Below are positions 15,366 to 23,766 of a stretch of DNA of 30,869 nt, piece after piece (positions within the stretch are counted from its first letter, which is position 1; every line of letters starts with the position of its first letter). The notes under the pieces are model-generated. The model ran no database searches. It worked only from the letters and a program-made list of their open reading frames with translations, and had not been told where the DNA came from. Made by a program: the position numbers and the translations under genes. Origin of the DNA: JALZDI01 sp965653225 (GTDB lineage Bacteria; Actinomycetota; Actinomycetes; Propionibacteriales; Nocardioidaceae); contig CBFGZI010000037.1 in the NCBI GenBank assembly GCA_965653225.1, forward strand, positions 1 through 30,869. Direction: 5' to 3'.

Positions 15366-16679
15366 ATGGGACTAGGGATGCGCAACATGTGTCGACGCCT
15401 CGTCTCGCGTGAGCTGACGAGGCTGCGGACCAGCGGCCGTACCGGCCTGCTGTGGTCGCTGCGCATCACCGTGGCCGCCGTTGCCGGCTACGTCGTGGCG
15501 ACGCTGTTGTTCGACGAGAACGCCACGCAGCCGCTGCTGGCCCCCCTCACCGCGATGCTGGTGGTACAGGTCACGCCCGTGTCGCTGCTGGCCACCGGCC
15601 TCGACCGGGTTGTGGCGGTCGTCTCGGGTGTCAGCCTCGCCGTGCTGTTCTCCCTGAAGGTGCCGCTGGAGTGGTGGAGCCTCGGTGTCCTCATCTTCGT
15701 GGCCATCACCATCGGTCAGGCGCTGCGGCTGCGGTCGAACATGGTCGAGGTCGCGATCAGCGGCATGCTGGTGCTCAGTGTCGGCTCGCTGGGCGCCGGC
15801 TGGCAGCGCATCGCCGAGACACTGGTGGGCGCCGCCGTGGGTATCGCGACGAACCTGGTGTTCCCGCCCAAGGTCGCAAGCGTCGACGCAGGAACGGCGA
15901 TCGGCGGGCTCGCCGACGCGGTGACCGAGCTGCTCAACCGTGCGTCCGACGAGCTGACCGAGCTGGTCGAGAAGGGCGGAGACGTGACGTCGGCCGCCAG
16001 GACGTGGCTGGGTGACGCCCGCCAGATCACCTACGACGTCCCGCAGGTGGGCGCCGTACTGGTGCGCGCGGAGCAGGGCCGCCGGCTCAACGTACGCACC
16101 GTCGGCAAGCCGAACGTCGCGCCGGGCCTGCGCCAGGGTCTGGAGGCGCTGGAGCACTCGGCGGTGGCGATTCGCACCATGTGTCGTGCCGTCGTCGACG
16201 CGACCACCGACGCCACCTGGCTGGAGGACGACAGCGCACGCGACGTGCTGCTCGGCCTCGCACAGACCTTCCGCGAGCTGGCTGCGTCCATCGGCGCGTT
16301 CGGCCAGGTGGTGAGGAACGAGGCCGACCCCGCGAAGCAGACGAGCTCCGCGGAGGTTCAGGGCTTGCGTGAGACGCTCGACGGACTGCATGAGGCGCGC
16401 GCCCGGCTGGACGAGCTGCTTGCGGGCAGTACGTCACCCGAGCTCGTGGAGCTGAACGCGGCGGTGCTGTCGACGGTGAAGCGGCTTCGCCGCGAGCTCG
16501 ACCTCGACGAACGGATCCGCCGCCAGTTCCGGCTGCTGCCCACGCCGCGACCGCGACTGCGGCAGTCGCGGGGCGGAGACGGCGACCCGCCACCTACCCG
16601 CCAGGAGCTCTCACCGGACACCGAGACCCAGGTGCTGCCGGTACAGGAGCAGCGCGGCCGGCGCAGCCGTCGCCACTGA
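15366..16679 (+). CDS. FUSC/aromatic acid exporter family membrane protein
   Basis: This 437-residue protein has about six tightly packed N-terminal helices (residues 20-175) including the family-like segment TQPLLAPLTAMLVVQVTPVS near residues 55-75, followed by a long soluble helical region with repeated heptad-like Leu and Ala (about 185-400) and a Pro/Arg-rich tail. This layout matches the FUSC (fusaric-acid resistance-like) / ArAE family, which exports aromatic acids or similar compounds. Start choice is uncertain: ATG at 15366, 15378 or 15387, none with a strong ribosome binding site. The substrate is unknown. It lies 74 bases after the DUF389 gene and may share its transcript; a bidirectional hairpin follows. 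Confidence 0.85.
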   Translation: MGLGMRNMCRRLVSRELTRLRTSGRTGLLWSLRITVAAVAGYVVATLLFDENATQPLLAPLTAMLVVQVTPVSLLATGLDRVVAVVSGVSLAVLFSLKVPLEWWSLGVLIFVAITIGQALRLRSNMVEVAISGMLVLSVGSLGAGWQRIAETLVGAAVGIATNLVFPPKVASVDAGTAIGGLADAVTELLNRASDELTELVEKGGDVTSAARTWLGDARQITYDVPQVGAVLVRAEQGRRLNVRTVGKPNVAPGLRQGLEALEHSAVAIRTMCRAVVDATTDATWLEDDSARDVLLGLAQTFRELAASIGAFGQVVRNEADPAKQTSSAEVQGLRETLDGLHEARARLDELLAGSTSPELVELNAAVLSTVKRLRRELDLDERIRRQFRLLPTPRPRLRQSRGGDGDPPPTRQELSPDTETQVLPVQEQRGRRSRRH

Positions 16680-16715
16680 GCGCCACTGACGGACGCTGAG
16701 TCCGGACATGCGAAC

Positions 16716-16743
16716 GGCGGGGGCACGGTGCCGTGCCCCCGCC
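16716..16743. terminator. Hairpin between convergent genes
   Basis: A perfect 12-bp stem GGCGGGGGCACG/CGTGCCCCCGCC (16716-16727 and 16732-16743) with a 4-base loop lies between the convergent FUSC and large secreted-protein genes. No T tract is present on either side, so it acts by stem strength, probably in both directions. Confidence 0.6.
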
Positions 16744-16753
16744 GCCCCCCACA

Positions 16754-19700
16754 TCACCGGGTGAGCAGGAACGCGTCCAGCGTCACCCTGGTGCCTCCGG
16801 ATGCGTGGCGCTTGGTGCCAAGCACCCGGAGCTGCACGACCGACGCCTGCTGTGACGACAGGCCGTGCAGGGTCGCGACCGTCTGACGGCGCTCGGGACG
16901 CGCCGAGTAGAGGTCGACGGTGCGCACGTGGCGACCGTTGACCCGGACCGCGAACTGTCCACGCCGGGGACCCGTCGGAGCGACGATGTCCACCGAGTCG
17001 GCGGTCGTCCGGATCGTCGCGGTCGACCCACGGGTCGCGGAGGACCGGACCCCGTGACCCGAGGCCCCCTCCGCCGTGCGTCGCACCCAGCGCCCGTCGT
17101 AACGGACCTGGCCGGCCCCCTCCTGCACCAGCGAGGGGCTCACCGTGATGCCTGACCAGTCGCTGACGTTGCCAGCGGCGTCAGTCCCGCGCACCCGGAA
17201 CCGGTAGCGGGCACCGCTGACCAGCCGGTGCTCGACGTGCGTGGCGTCCGCACCCGACAGCGCCAGCGGGACGAACGCGCCCCAGTTGCCGCTGACCTGC
17301 GCCTCGAACGTGGAGGAGCCGTGCCCTGACCAGGACAGCGCCCCGGTCAGCGAGCCGTTGGCCACGTCGGTGACGACATGCGGCGTGGGCACGACCGGTG
17401 CGGTGGTGTCCACCTGCACCGTCACAGGCGCCGACGCGACGGTCTGCCCGTCGTAGACGGCGGTCACCGTGTGCACGCCCTCGGTCAGGTTCAGCGGCGC
17501 GGAGAAGGTCCCCGCCACGGCGGTGACGGTCTGGACCGGGGTGCCGTCGACCAGCACCTGCACCGCCTGGCCGGTGGCAGCCGCGCCCGACACGGTGACC
17601 GTGTTGAGGTTGGTCAGGGTGTCGAATGCGGAGATACCGGTGTTGCTGGCGGCCAGTAGCGCCGGCGCGGTGGGCGCGGCGACGCCGCCGCCCGGACGCT
17701 GCAGCGTCACCACGATCGGCGGCTGGGCGCCGTTGGTGACCTGCAGGGTGGCCGTGTCACCTGGCTTGGCGGTGGTCACGCCGACGGTGACGGTGCAGGA
17801 CGCCGCCGGGGCGACCGCAGCGGTGCAGCCGTTGTTGATGATCGCAAACCCGTTGCCGACCAGGGTCACCGCCGGGATGGCCGACGGCGCATTGCCGACG
17901 TTGGTCAGCGTTACCGCCGTCCCTTGCTGGCCGGGGTTGACCTTGACCGTGGTCGACGCCGCGCTCAGCTGGCCGGTGACGGCCGGCCCGGTCAGCAGCT
18001 TGCCCGAGACCGCGAACTGGTCGGTCTCGCCGGCGACACCGGGTCCGGAGATCACGAACTTGTTGCTGATGGGCCCGCCGGTGACCGTGTCCGTGACGTT
18101 GGGGTCGCCGAGGTAGCCCTTGGGTGCATTCGTCTGGCGCAGGAACGGGCCGATGTTGCTCTGGTTGACCCGGTCGAAGTTGCACGGGGTCTCCAGGCAG
18201 CCGATGTCCTCGGTGTAGTTGATCTCGCCGCCGCCCTTGCCGTCGTCCTCGGCGACGAAGTCGCGCTCCAGATACGGCGTGACCACGTGATAGGTCTGGC
18301 CGAGCTGAAGGTCGCTGACACGGATCCTGATCCGGCCGAAGGCGATCTGGTCACCCGGAGCCGCGTCCCCGTTCACGAAGGCTGCCTCCTCGCCCAGTAC
18401 CAGTCGCGCCCGGACGGCGTTGCCGGTCTCGGTGTTGGTGAGGTTGTCGATGCTCGCGTCGGCGTTCCACCAGAACAGCTCGCCCGGGTAGTTCGTCGCG
18501 AACTTCATCGGCAGCGCCGGGTTGTAGGTCCCCTCCGGGGTGGTCGGCAGGACGCACATCGGGTCCTTCGGGTCGTCGCAGAGCGCGACCCTCTGGCCGG
18601 TCTCGTCCTGGTACCACTGCGGGAAGCCGTTCACCCGGTCGATCGGGCCGGTGATGCGGGCGTCCTTGCCGGTGCCGTCGGAGACCCGGCCCTTCAGCAG
18701 AATGCGCTGCCCGCCCACGGCGCCCACGGAGTCCTTGCCGTTCGACGGGACGTTCAGCTGGGCCTTCACCGGCCCGGCGACAGCCGCCGGCGTGTAGGAG
18801 ACGTCCACCGTGCAGGTCGCACCCGGCAACAGCGAGGCGCTCGAGCACTTGTCGTTGGACAGCGTGAACTGGGTGCTGTTGGCACCGGTGACGTCGAGGG
18901 CGCCGAGCAGCAGCGGGGTCGTCCCGCCGCCGGCGTTGGTCAGCGTGACGGTCTGGGTGGCAGCCGGCATGGTGGCGCCGAGCATGACCTTGCCGAAGTC
19001 GAGGAGGTTCTGCGTCGAGTCCAGGCCGAGCATCGGCTGGGTCGGGTTCCACAGCCTGCCCTGCACGTTGAACTGGTTCGTCTCGAGCCTGACGTTGCCC
19101 GGGCCACTCGGGTCCGGTCCCACCACGCGGAAGAAGTTGTTGCCCGACGGCGCGCCGACGACCTCGTGCGCAACGCCCGGGTCACCGACGTACCCCGTCG
19201 GCGCCGCGGGACCCACGGAGGGGTCCCAGCGCAGGTAGGAGGTCACCGAGCTCTTGTACGGCTTGGTGAAGTCACACGGCACGTCGAGGCAGCCGATGTC
19301 CCGCGTCACGAAGACCCGCCCGCCGTCGTCAGCGGTGTAGGTGCGCGTGCCGGCGTCGTACGGGTCGGTGACGGTGTAGTTCGCCCCAGGCACCATGCCG
19401 GTCAGCCGCACCCGCACTCGGGCGAACGCGATCTGCTCGCCGGCGCGTGCGGCCGAGTCCGGCCCGCCGAAGGTGGCCTCCTGCGCGGCGATGAAGCGCG
19501 CGCGAACCCCGCCCTGGCGAATGTCTGCGTCGGCGTTGTACCAGAAGGCCTCGGGGTCCTCCGCGAGGTTGCTCTGCGCCGGGTCCTCGTCCGTCCAGGG
19601 ACGGGCGCTCGGGTTCCGCGGAGCGGCCAGGCACATGCCCGCCGTGGTGTCGGGGCGGTCGAGGCACAGCTCGAACTTCTCCCCGGTGCCGTCGGCGTAC

Positions 19701-19888
19701 CAGAACGGGTAGCCGGTGTTCGGGTCGATCGGTCCAGCGGCCGGCCCGGCGACAACCGGAACGGCTGCCTGCGCGGTTGACGTCGGCAGAACAGCGACGA
19801 CGGTGGTCAGTGCCGTGGCCAGCACGGCGGTGAGTGAAGCGGCGACGGTCGTCCCCCGACGACGGCGCGCGCGTGCAAAGGCATGCAT
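16754..19888 (-). CDS. Large secreted multi-domain protein with a duplicated novel domain
   Basis: The 1044-residue product has a signal peptide (basic RARRRR start, hydrophobic core, cleavage after AQA at about residue 41). A domain of about 230 residues occurs twice (about 52-287 and 414-630); both copies start GPID-x3-G-[YF]-P-x-WY, have paired cysteines (ELCLD, then IGCL-x3-C), an [FY]W[YW]NADA stretch, GY[VL]GDP, and end in QF-x-V-x-G-[RK]L. Between and after them are choice-of-anchor-D/Ig-like modules (about 288-405 and 635-735), a second Ig-like module with TVSGAAATGQ (about 750-830), a fibronectin-like module (835-935) and a C-terminal beta domain. No LPXTG or enzyme motif is seen. 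The ATG at 19888 follows a GGGGGG run. I do not recognise the duplicated domain; surface adhesion or ligand binding is a guess. Confidence 0.85.
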   Translation of the reverse strand: MHAFARARRRRGTTVAASLTAVLATALTTVVAVLPTSTAQAAVPVVAGPAAGPIDPNTGYPFWYADGTGEKFELCLDRPDTTAGMCLAAPRNPSARPWTDEDPAQSNLAEDPEAFWYNADADIRQGGVRARFIAAQEATFGGPDSAARAGEQIAFARVRVRLTGMVPGANYTVTDPYDAGTRTYTADDGGRVFVTRDIGCLDVPCDFTKPYKSSVTSYLRWDPSVGPAAPTGYVGDPGVAHEVVGAPSGNNFFRVVGPDPSGPGNVRLETNQFNVQGRLWNPTQPMLGLDSTQNLLDFGKVMLGATMPAATQTVTLTNAGGGTTPLLLGALDVTGANSTQFTLSNDKCSSASLLPGATCTVDVSYTPAAVAGPVKAQLNVPSNGKDSVGAVGGQRILLKGRVSDGTGKDARITGPIDRVNGFPQWYQDETGQRVALCDDPKDPMCVLPTTPEGTYNPALPMKFATNYPGELFWWNADASIDNLTNTETGNAVRARLVLGEEAAFVNGDAAPGDQIAFGRIRIRVSDLQLGQTYHVVTPYLERDFVAEDDGKGGGEINYTEDIGCLETPCNFDRVNQSNIGPFLRQTNAPKGYLGDPNVTDTVTGGPISNKFVISGPGVAGETDQFAVSGKLLTGPAVTGQLSAASTTVKVNPGQQGTAVTLTNVGNAPSAIPAVTLVGNGFAIINNGCTAAVAPAASCTVTVGVTTAKPGDTATLQVTNGAQPPIVVTLQRPGGGVAAPTAPALLAASNTGISAFDTLTNLNTVTVSGAAATGQAVQVLVDGTPVQTVTAVAGTFSAPLNLTEGVHTVTAVYDGQTVASAPVTVQVDTTAPVVPTPHVVTDVANGSLTGALSWSGHGSSTFEAQVSGNWGAFVPLALSGADATHVEHRLVSGARYRFRVRGTDAAGNVSDWSGITVSPSLVQEGAGQVRYDGRWVRRTAEGASGHGVRSSATRGSTATIRTTADSVDIVAPTGPRRGQFAVRVNGRHVRTVDLYSARPERRQTVATLHGLSSQQASVVQLRVLGTKRHASGGTRVTLDAFLLTR

Positions 19889-20016
19889 CGGTCAGCCCCC
19901 CAGCTGCGGTGTGCCTGAATGTGGTGGGAGCAGCGGGGTCCGGGCTGCGGCTTGCGTCGGGCCGGTGTGCGCCGCGCCGAGGTGGCGGACACCGGCCCTG
20001 GTGTGTGGTCCGCTGC

Positions 20017-20030
20017 TTGCGTGCACGCAA
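20017..20030. promoter_or_regulatory. 14-bp perfect palindrome upstream of the large secreted-protein gene
   Basis: TTGCGTGCACGCAA is a perfect palindrome with no spacer, about 130 bases upstream of the ATG at 19888. Its half TTGCGT recurs in the inverted repeat at 20106-20131. It has the size and symmetry of a dimeric repressor operator, for example of LacI type. Confidence 0.45.
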
Positions 20031-20059
20031 CGGCCCTCGAGGATGACGTTAGGGAGTTT

Positions 20060-20086
20060 GGGTGATGAATGTGTGCCATATCACCC
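20060..20086. promoter_or_regulatory. GGGTGAT inverted repeat in the same gap
   Basis: GGGTGAT (20060-20066) and ATCACCC (20080-20086) form a 7-bp perfect inverted repeat with a 13-base spacer. It lies between the palindrome at 20017 and the inverted repeat at 20106, in the upstream region of the large secreted-protein gene. Operator is the likeliest role; no known regulon is identified. Confidence 0.4.
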
Positions 20087-20105
20087 GATTGACGCTAAGT
20101 CGCTA

Positions 20106-20131
20106 CGTTGCGTCATGTGCCGAACGCAACG
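20106..20131. promoter_or_regulatory. CGTTGCGT-N10-ACGCAACG inverted repeat
   Basis: An 8-bp perfect inverted repeat (20106-20113 and 20124-20131) with a 10-base spacer lies 12 bases after the stop of the 367-residue secreted-protein gene. It shares TTGCGT/ACGCAA with the palindrome at 20017. It could end transcription as a hairpin, but no T tract follows on the minus strand; an operator is the alternative. Confidence 0.4.
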
Positions 20132-20143
20132 GCTTGGGGTGAG

Positions 20144-21247
20144 CTATCGGCAACGGCCCAGTCGCCAGGTGCCCGGCCTGCCCGAGGGCGAGTACGTCGC
20201 CCGGTGCCCCGTTGGCGAGACGTGGTAGCAGGCGAACCTGACGTGGTTGTTGACCCGGGCGCGGAACTGCACCCGCTCACCGTGGACCTGGGCACGCGCC
20301 TCCGGGTGGCTGGAGTAGGCCCTGGCCATGCCGGCGGCGTTGCGAACGCGCCGGGTCATGGTCTGGGTGTCCAAGGACGCGCCGATGTCGGCGCCGCGCT
20401 TCATCTCCCGGAACACCGCACGGGCAGACTCGTGGATGCGCACCCGGCGCGGGACGAGCCGCTGGCATGACCCGAAGGTGACCGTGCCGGAGTCGCTCGC
20501 GCTCAACGGAAGGCTGGCGCACACGCTCCTGTTGTTGGCGTGGAAGGCCACACGTCCGTCGTCGTCGAGCCGGTCGCGGTTGCCGTCGACGACCCCGGAG
20601 ACCTCGACGCCCTGGGGCGCGATCAGCTGGGAGACCCAGCGCAGGGACGACGGGGCGAGAGTCTCCCGCAGCGCGCTGTTGCGGTCGCCGTACTCGAACG
20701 ACTCGCTGGCGGCCTCCAGCAGCAGGTTGGCCGAGTCCTGCAGCGGCGTCATCGACGCCCGCCGGTCCGCGGCGGTGCAGGGACCGCTGTCAAGGCCGCT
20801 GCGGCTGTGGGGACGGCGCACGGTGACGCAGACCTGGTCGCTGATCGCGGTCACCGTGAACCGGGGGCCGTGCAGCGGGCCGATGTGGACGTACTCGTCG
20901 AGGGCCGCGTCACGCATCTCGTTGAGCATCCGCCGGCGCACCTGTGCGGCATTCGCATGGGGGCCGACGGGGGTGCCCATGGCCACCAGCCGAGCGAGGT
21001 TCAGCGGCAGGCGCAGGCGTAACGGCCCGGCCTGGGACCGCGCGAGAACACCGTCGCCACCGGCGGACCCGTCGGCGCCGAGGCCGCCGGAGCCGTCGAG
21101 GCCGTCGAGGCCGAGGAGCTCCAGGCCGCGGGTGTGCGGGACGTCGGGGTCGGCGACGGCGTTGGCCGAGCCGGCGGGGACCGCGACGGTCGCGGCTGCG
21201 ACCGCGGCAGCAAACAGGCAGGTGACAAGGGACAGAGGGGTGCGCAT
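20144..21247 (-). CDS. Secreted protein with three two-cysteine modules, function unknown
   Basis: The 367-residue product has a signal peptide (MRTPLS start, Ala/Val core, cleavage near residue 30 after ANA) and then an Asp/Gly-rich stretch (46-66). The mature part has exactly six cysteines in three pairs: 140/157, 243/261 and 340/366. The residues before each first cysteine share a pattern of beta-strand type: FTVTAISDQVC, VAFHANNRSVC and VQFRARVNNHVRFAC; each second cysteine follows Gly-x or Gly-Arg (SGPC, FGSC, LGRC). This looks like one small disulfide-bonded module used three times, separated by helical segments. I cannot name a family. The ATG at 21247 has GGTGGAAGG upstream; longer readings would precede the signal peptide. 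It is divergent from a secreted metalloprotease. Confidence 0.78.
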   Translation of the reverse strand: MRTPLSLVTCLFAAAVAAATVAVPAGSANAVADPDVPHTRGLELLGLDGLDGSGGLGADGSAGGDGVLARSQAGPLRLRLPLNLARLVAMGTPVGPHANAAQVRRRMLNEMRDAALDEYVHIGPLHGPRFTVTAISDQVCVTVRRPHSRSGLDSGPCTAADRRASMTPLQDSANLLLEAASESFEYGDRNSALRETLAPSSLRWVSQLIAPQGVEVSGVVDGNRDRLDDDGRVAFHANNRSVCASLPLSASDSGTVTFGSCQRLVPRRVRIHESARAVFREMKRGADIGASLDTQTMTRRVRNAAGMARAYSSHPEARAQVHGERVQFRARVNNHVRFACYHVSPTGHRATYSPSGRPGTWRLGRCR

Positions 21248-21369
21248 GGAGGTGCCTTCCACCGAGGAGCCGGCACCACGCCGGCCCGGGACACGACAGC
21301 CGCCGCGACGGTGTGACGACCGCGCCGGCTGAGCGCATTCTCGGGGCTCGGGCCGCGGCCGCGCAGCGA

Positions 21370-21390
21370 AATCGGGCAATCGGCCCGATT
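21370..21390. promoter_or_regulatory. AATCGGGC-N5-GCCCGATT inverted repeat in a divergent promoter region
   Basis: An 8-bp perfect inverted repeat with a 5-base spacer (21370-21377 and 21383-21390) lies in the 290-bp gap between the divergent secreted-protein and metalloprotease genes, 123 and 148 bases from their starts. This is a good position for an operator acting on both genes. The half-site CCCGATT occurs again at 20084-20090, next to the repeat upstream of the large secreted protein. Confidence 0.5.
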
Positions 21391-21537
21391 CATGTACAAG
21401 CAAGGCAAGGCCCTCGTACGCTCTGACAGCCATCAGTTCTCGGGAACGGCTCAACGCACGGGCGCGCGCGCCTGGCGTCCTTCGGCCTCGCGGTTGCTGG
21501 CAACGGTCGACCACGGGCTGAGGGGCAGGCGACACGT

Positions 21538-23220
21538 ATGCGTACAGCGTTGGCAGGGCTGGTCGCTGCCGCTGTTCTTGTCGGCGCGACGTCGGCGGCC
21601 GTGGCCGCGCCCGCCCCGGCAGCGCCGCACGGGGCCGACGTCGCGGCCACACAGGTGGCCGGCGACGAGGCTGCGGATGGAGATGAACCAGCACCGATGA
21701 CTCCCGTCGCAGACGACGCGCTGACAGCCGCGCTCGACCGGGGCGACATCACGGCCGCTCGCTATGCGCTCGAGCGTGCGCGAACGCTGTTCACGCCCCA
21801 GCGCGTCGAGCGCCGCTACGGCGCGGTCGCGGAGCCCGACCCCCACGACGCGACCATGGTCCTGCGAGACCTGGCGCTGCGTTCCGACGCGCTCGCGCCC
21901 GATGCCCGTGCCCAGGCGGAGCGGCTGCTGGCACGCCCCACGGACGGGCGGGCCGACCCGTCCGGCAGCGGGTACACCACGACGAAGATCTCGACCTTCT
22001 GCACCACCCACCTGTGCCTGCACTGGGCCCGGGCCACCAGGGACGCGCCGGACCTCAGGGACGCGGACGGAGACACCGTCCCGGACTGGGTGGAGACGAC
22101 GGCGGCGGTGTTCGAGCACGTCTGGCGCGTCGAGGTGGACGACTACGGCTACCGAGCGCCGAGGTCAGACCAGCTGTCACGCCACAACGGCGGTGACGCA
22201 CGTCTGGACGTCTACCTGGCCGACCTCGGCGCACACCGCGAGTACGGCTACTGCACGAGTGACGACCCGGCCATCCGCTTCCGGCGTGCCCTGTCCGCCT
22301 ACTGCGTCGTCGACGACGACTTCAGCCGCACGCAGTTCCGCGCAGCGCCGATCGACAGCCTTCGCGTGACCGCCGCGCACGAGTTCTTCCACGCCATCCA
22401 GTTCGGCTACGACACGTTCGAGGACGAGTGGCTGATGGAGGGCACGGCCGCCTGGATGGAGGACGAGGTCTACGACTCCATCAACGACAACTTCCAGTAC
22501 CTGTGGGGCAGCGCTCTCACCAGTCCGCAGCTGCCGCTGGACCGCGGCGTCTACGCCCCCTGGATCTTCTTCCGGTTCATGAGCGAGCACCTCGGGAGGG
22601 CCGGCAGACCGGCACCGGAGGTGATCCGCGAGGTCTGGCGCCGCGCGGACGCCGCTCGCGGCGCGCCCAACGACTACTCACTGCAGGCCATCTCCCGGGT
22701 CGCGGCCGCGCATGGCACGCCGTTCCGAACGCTGTTCGCCGACTTCGGGTGGACGGCCATGTTCCCGGCCGATGCGTACGAGGAGGGCAGGCACTACCCG
22801 AGGGCGCCGGTATCGCGCAGCCTCACCCTGACCGCCTCCTCGCCGACTACCGGCGAACAGGTGCGGACCGTGCACCACCTGGCCAACCAGGACATCGCCA
22901 TCCGGCCCGGCCAGAGCCTGCCCGCGCGGCGCCGGCTGAGAGTCTCCTTCGACCTGCCCGACCGCGTCAGCGGTGCCGAGGCGACGGTCACCGTGGTGCA
23001 CCGGAACGGCCGCGTGCACGCCACGGCCGTGCGGCTGGGGGCTCGCGGGGCCGGCGCGATCACGGTGTCCTTCGCCCGGGTGAAGGTCAGTCGCGTTCTC
23101 ATCACCTTGACGAACGCCAGCACCCGCATGCGCTGCCACCGGGGCACCAGACTCTCCTGCGGGGGCACACCGGTCGACGACTACCGGCGGTACGCGTTCA
23201 GCGCCCGCGCCATCCGCTAG
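21538..23220 (+). CDS. Secreted zinc metalloprotease-like protein (MXAN_6640 family)
   Basis: The 560-residue product has a signal peptide (MRTALAG start, cleavage near AVAAP at about residue 23) and a helical pro-region (about 60-140). The catalytic part carries TAAHEFFHAIQFGYD with the zinc motif HEFFH (281-285) and a downstream glutamate in WLMEGTAAWMEDE (Glu301), the HExxH + ExxA arrangement of gluzincin-type proteases; this matches the MXAN_6640-type putative metalloproteases. Two cysteine pairs in this part and one near the C-terminus (MRCHRG, LSCGG) suggest disulfides. A beta-rich C-terminal domain (about 420-560) may bind substrate or cell wall. Start ATG 21538 is preceded by AGGGGCAGG. 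It is followed after 24 bases by a small secreted-protein gene. Confidence 0.85.
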   Translation: MRTALAGLVAAAVLVGATSAAVAAPAPAAPHGADVAATQVAGDEAADGDEPAPMTPVADDALTAALDRGDITAARYALERARTLFTPQRVERRYGAVAEPDPHDATMVLRDLALRSDALAPDARAQAERLLARPTDGRADPSGSGYTTTKISTFCTTHLCLHWARATRDAPDLRDADGDTVPDWVETTAAVFEHVWRVEVDDYGYRAPRSDQLSRHNGGDARLDVYLADLGAHREYGYCTSDDPAIRFRRALSAYCVVDDDFSRTQFRAAPIDSLRVTAAHEFFHAIQFGYDTFEDEWLMEGTAAWMEDEVYDSINDNFQYLWGSALTSPQLPLDRGVYAPWIFFRFMSEHLGRAGRPAPEVIREVWRRADAARGAPNDYSLQAISRVAAAHGTPFRTLFADFGWTAMFPADAYEEGRHYPRAPVSRSLTLTASSPTTGEQVRTVHHLANQDIAIRPGQSLPARRRLRVSFDLPDRVSGAEATVTVVHRNGRVHATAVRLGARGAGAITVSFARVKVSRVLITLTNASTRMRCHRGTRLSCGGTPVDDYRRYAFSARAIR

Positions 23221-23244
23221 CCCGACGACAACTGGGGGAACCTT

Positions 23245-23766
23245 ATGAGGCTTCTGGTCACAGCCGCTGCGCTCAGCTTCTCGTTCGTGCTGCCGCCTGC
23301 CCCGGCGCACGCACAGACCGCCGGCGTCACCGACGCCGCCGGTGACGTGTGGAACGCCGACAAGCGAACAGCGGTCTGGTGGAACCCCGACATCTCCGGC
23401 GTGCGGGTTGCGTACACCCGCAGCCGCGTGGTCGCGACCGTGGGCTTCCACCGGCTCAGGCCACAGGCGTACGACGTCCTCGAGGTGCGGATCAGCACCG
23501 ACGCGGACCGCGCGGTCGAGTACAGGTTCGCCGACCAGCGCGCATCCGGTGACAGCGGTGTCTTCGGCGGGCCCTCCAGCGGACGCCGGGTGTGCGACGC
23601 CCACGTCGGGTTCGACCCCGCACGTGACGTCGTACGCATCAGCGCTGCGCGCACTTGCTTCGGCAACCCGCGCCGGGTGAGCGCGCAGGCGCTCTTCTCC
23701 GAACAGGTCTGGGACAACCGGATGACCGACGTCACGCGATGGACCGCTCCGGTCCGTCGAGGCTGA
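23245..23766 (+). CDS. Small secreted protein downstream of the metalloprotease
   Basis: The 173-residue product has a signal peptide (MRLLVTAAAL..., cleavage after AHA at about residue 23) and a beta-rich mature part with two cysteines (117 and 138), probably one disulfide. The opening VTDAAGDVWN and later strands (VRVAYTRSRVVATVGF, DVLEVRISTDAD) resemble a single beta-sandwich of the kind seen in carbohydrate-binding or protease-associated domains, but I cannot assign a family. It starts 24 bases after the protease stop with GGGGGAA upstream of the ATG at 23245, so the two are one transcriptional unit. An inhibitor, chaperone or binding partner of the protease is possible; this is inference from position only. 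Confidence 0.75.
   Translation: MRLLVTAAALSFSFVLPPAPAHAQTAGVTDAAGDVWNADKRTAVWWNPDISGVRVAYTRSRVVATVGFHRLRPQAYDVLEVRISTDADRAVEYRFADQRASGDSGVFGGPSSGRRVCDAHVGFDPARDVVRISAARTCFGNPRRVSAQALFSEQVWDNRMTDVTRWTAPVRRG

Noticed and set aside
17924..19780. A 618-codon plus-strand frame opposite the large secreted protein
   Set aside because: Composition typical of antisense shadow frames; the minus-strand product has a signal peptide and repeated domains.
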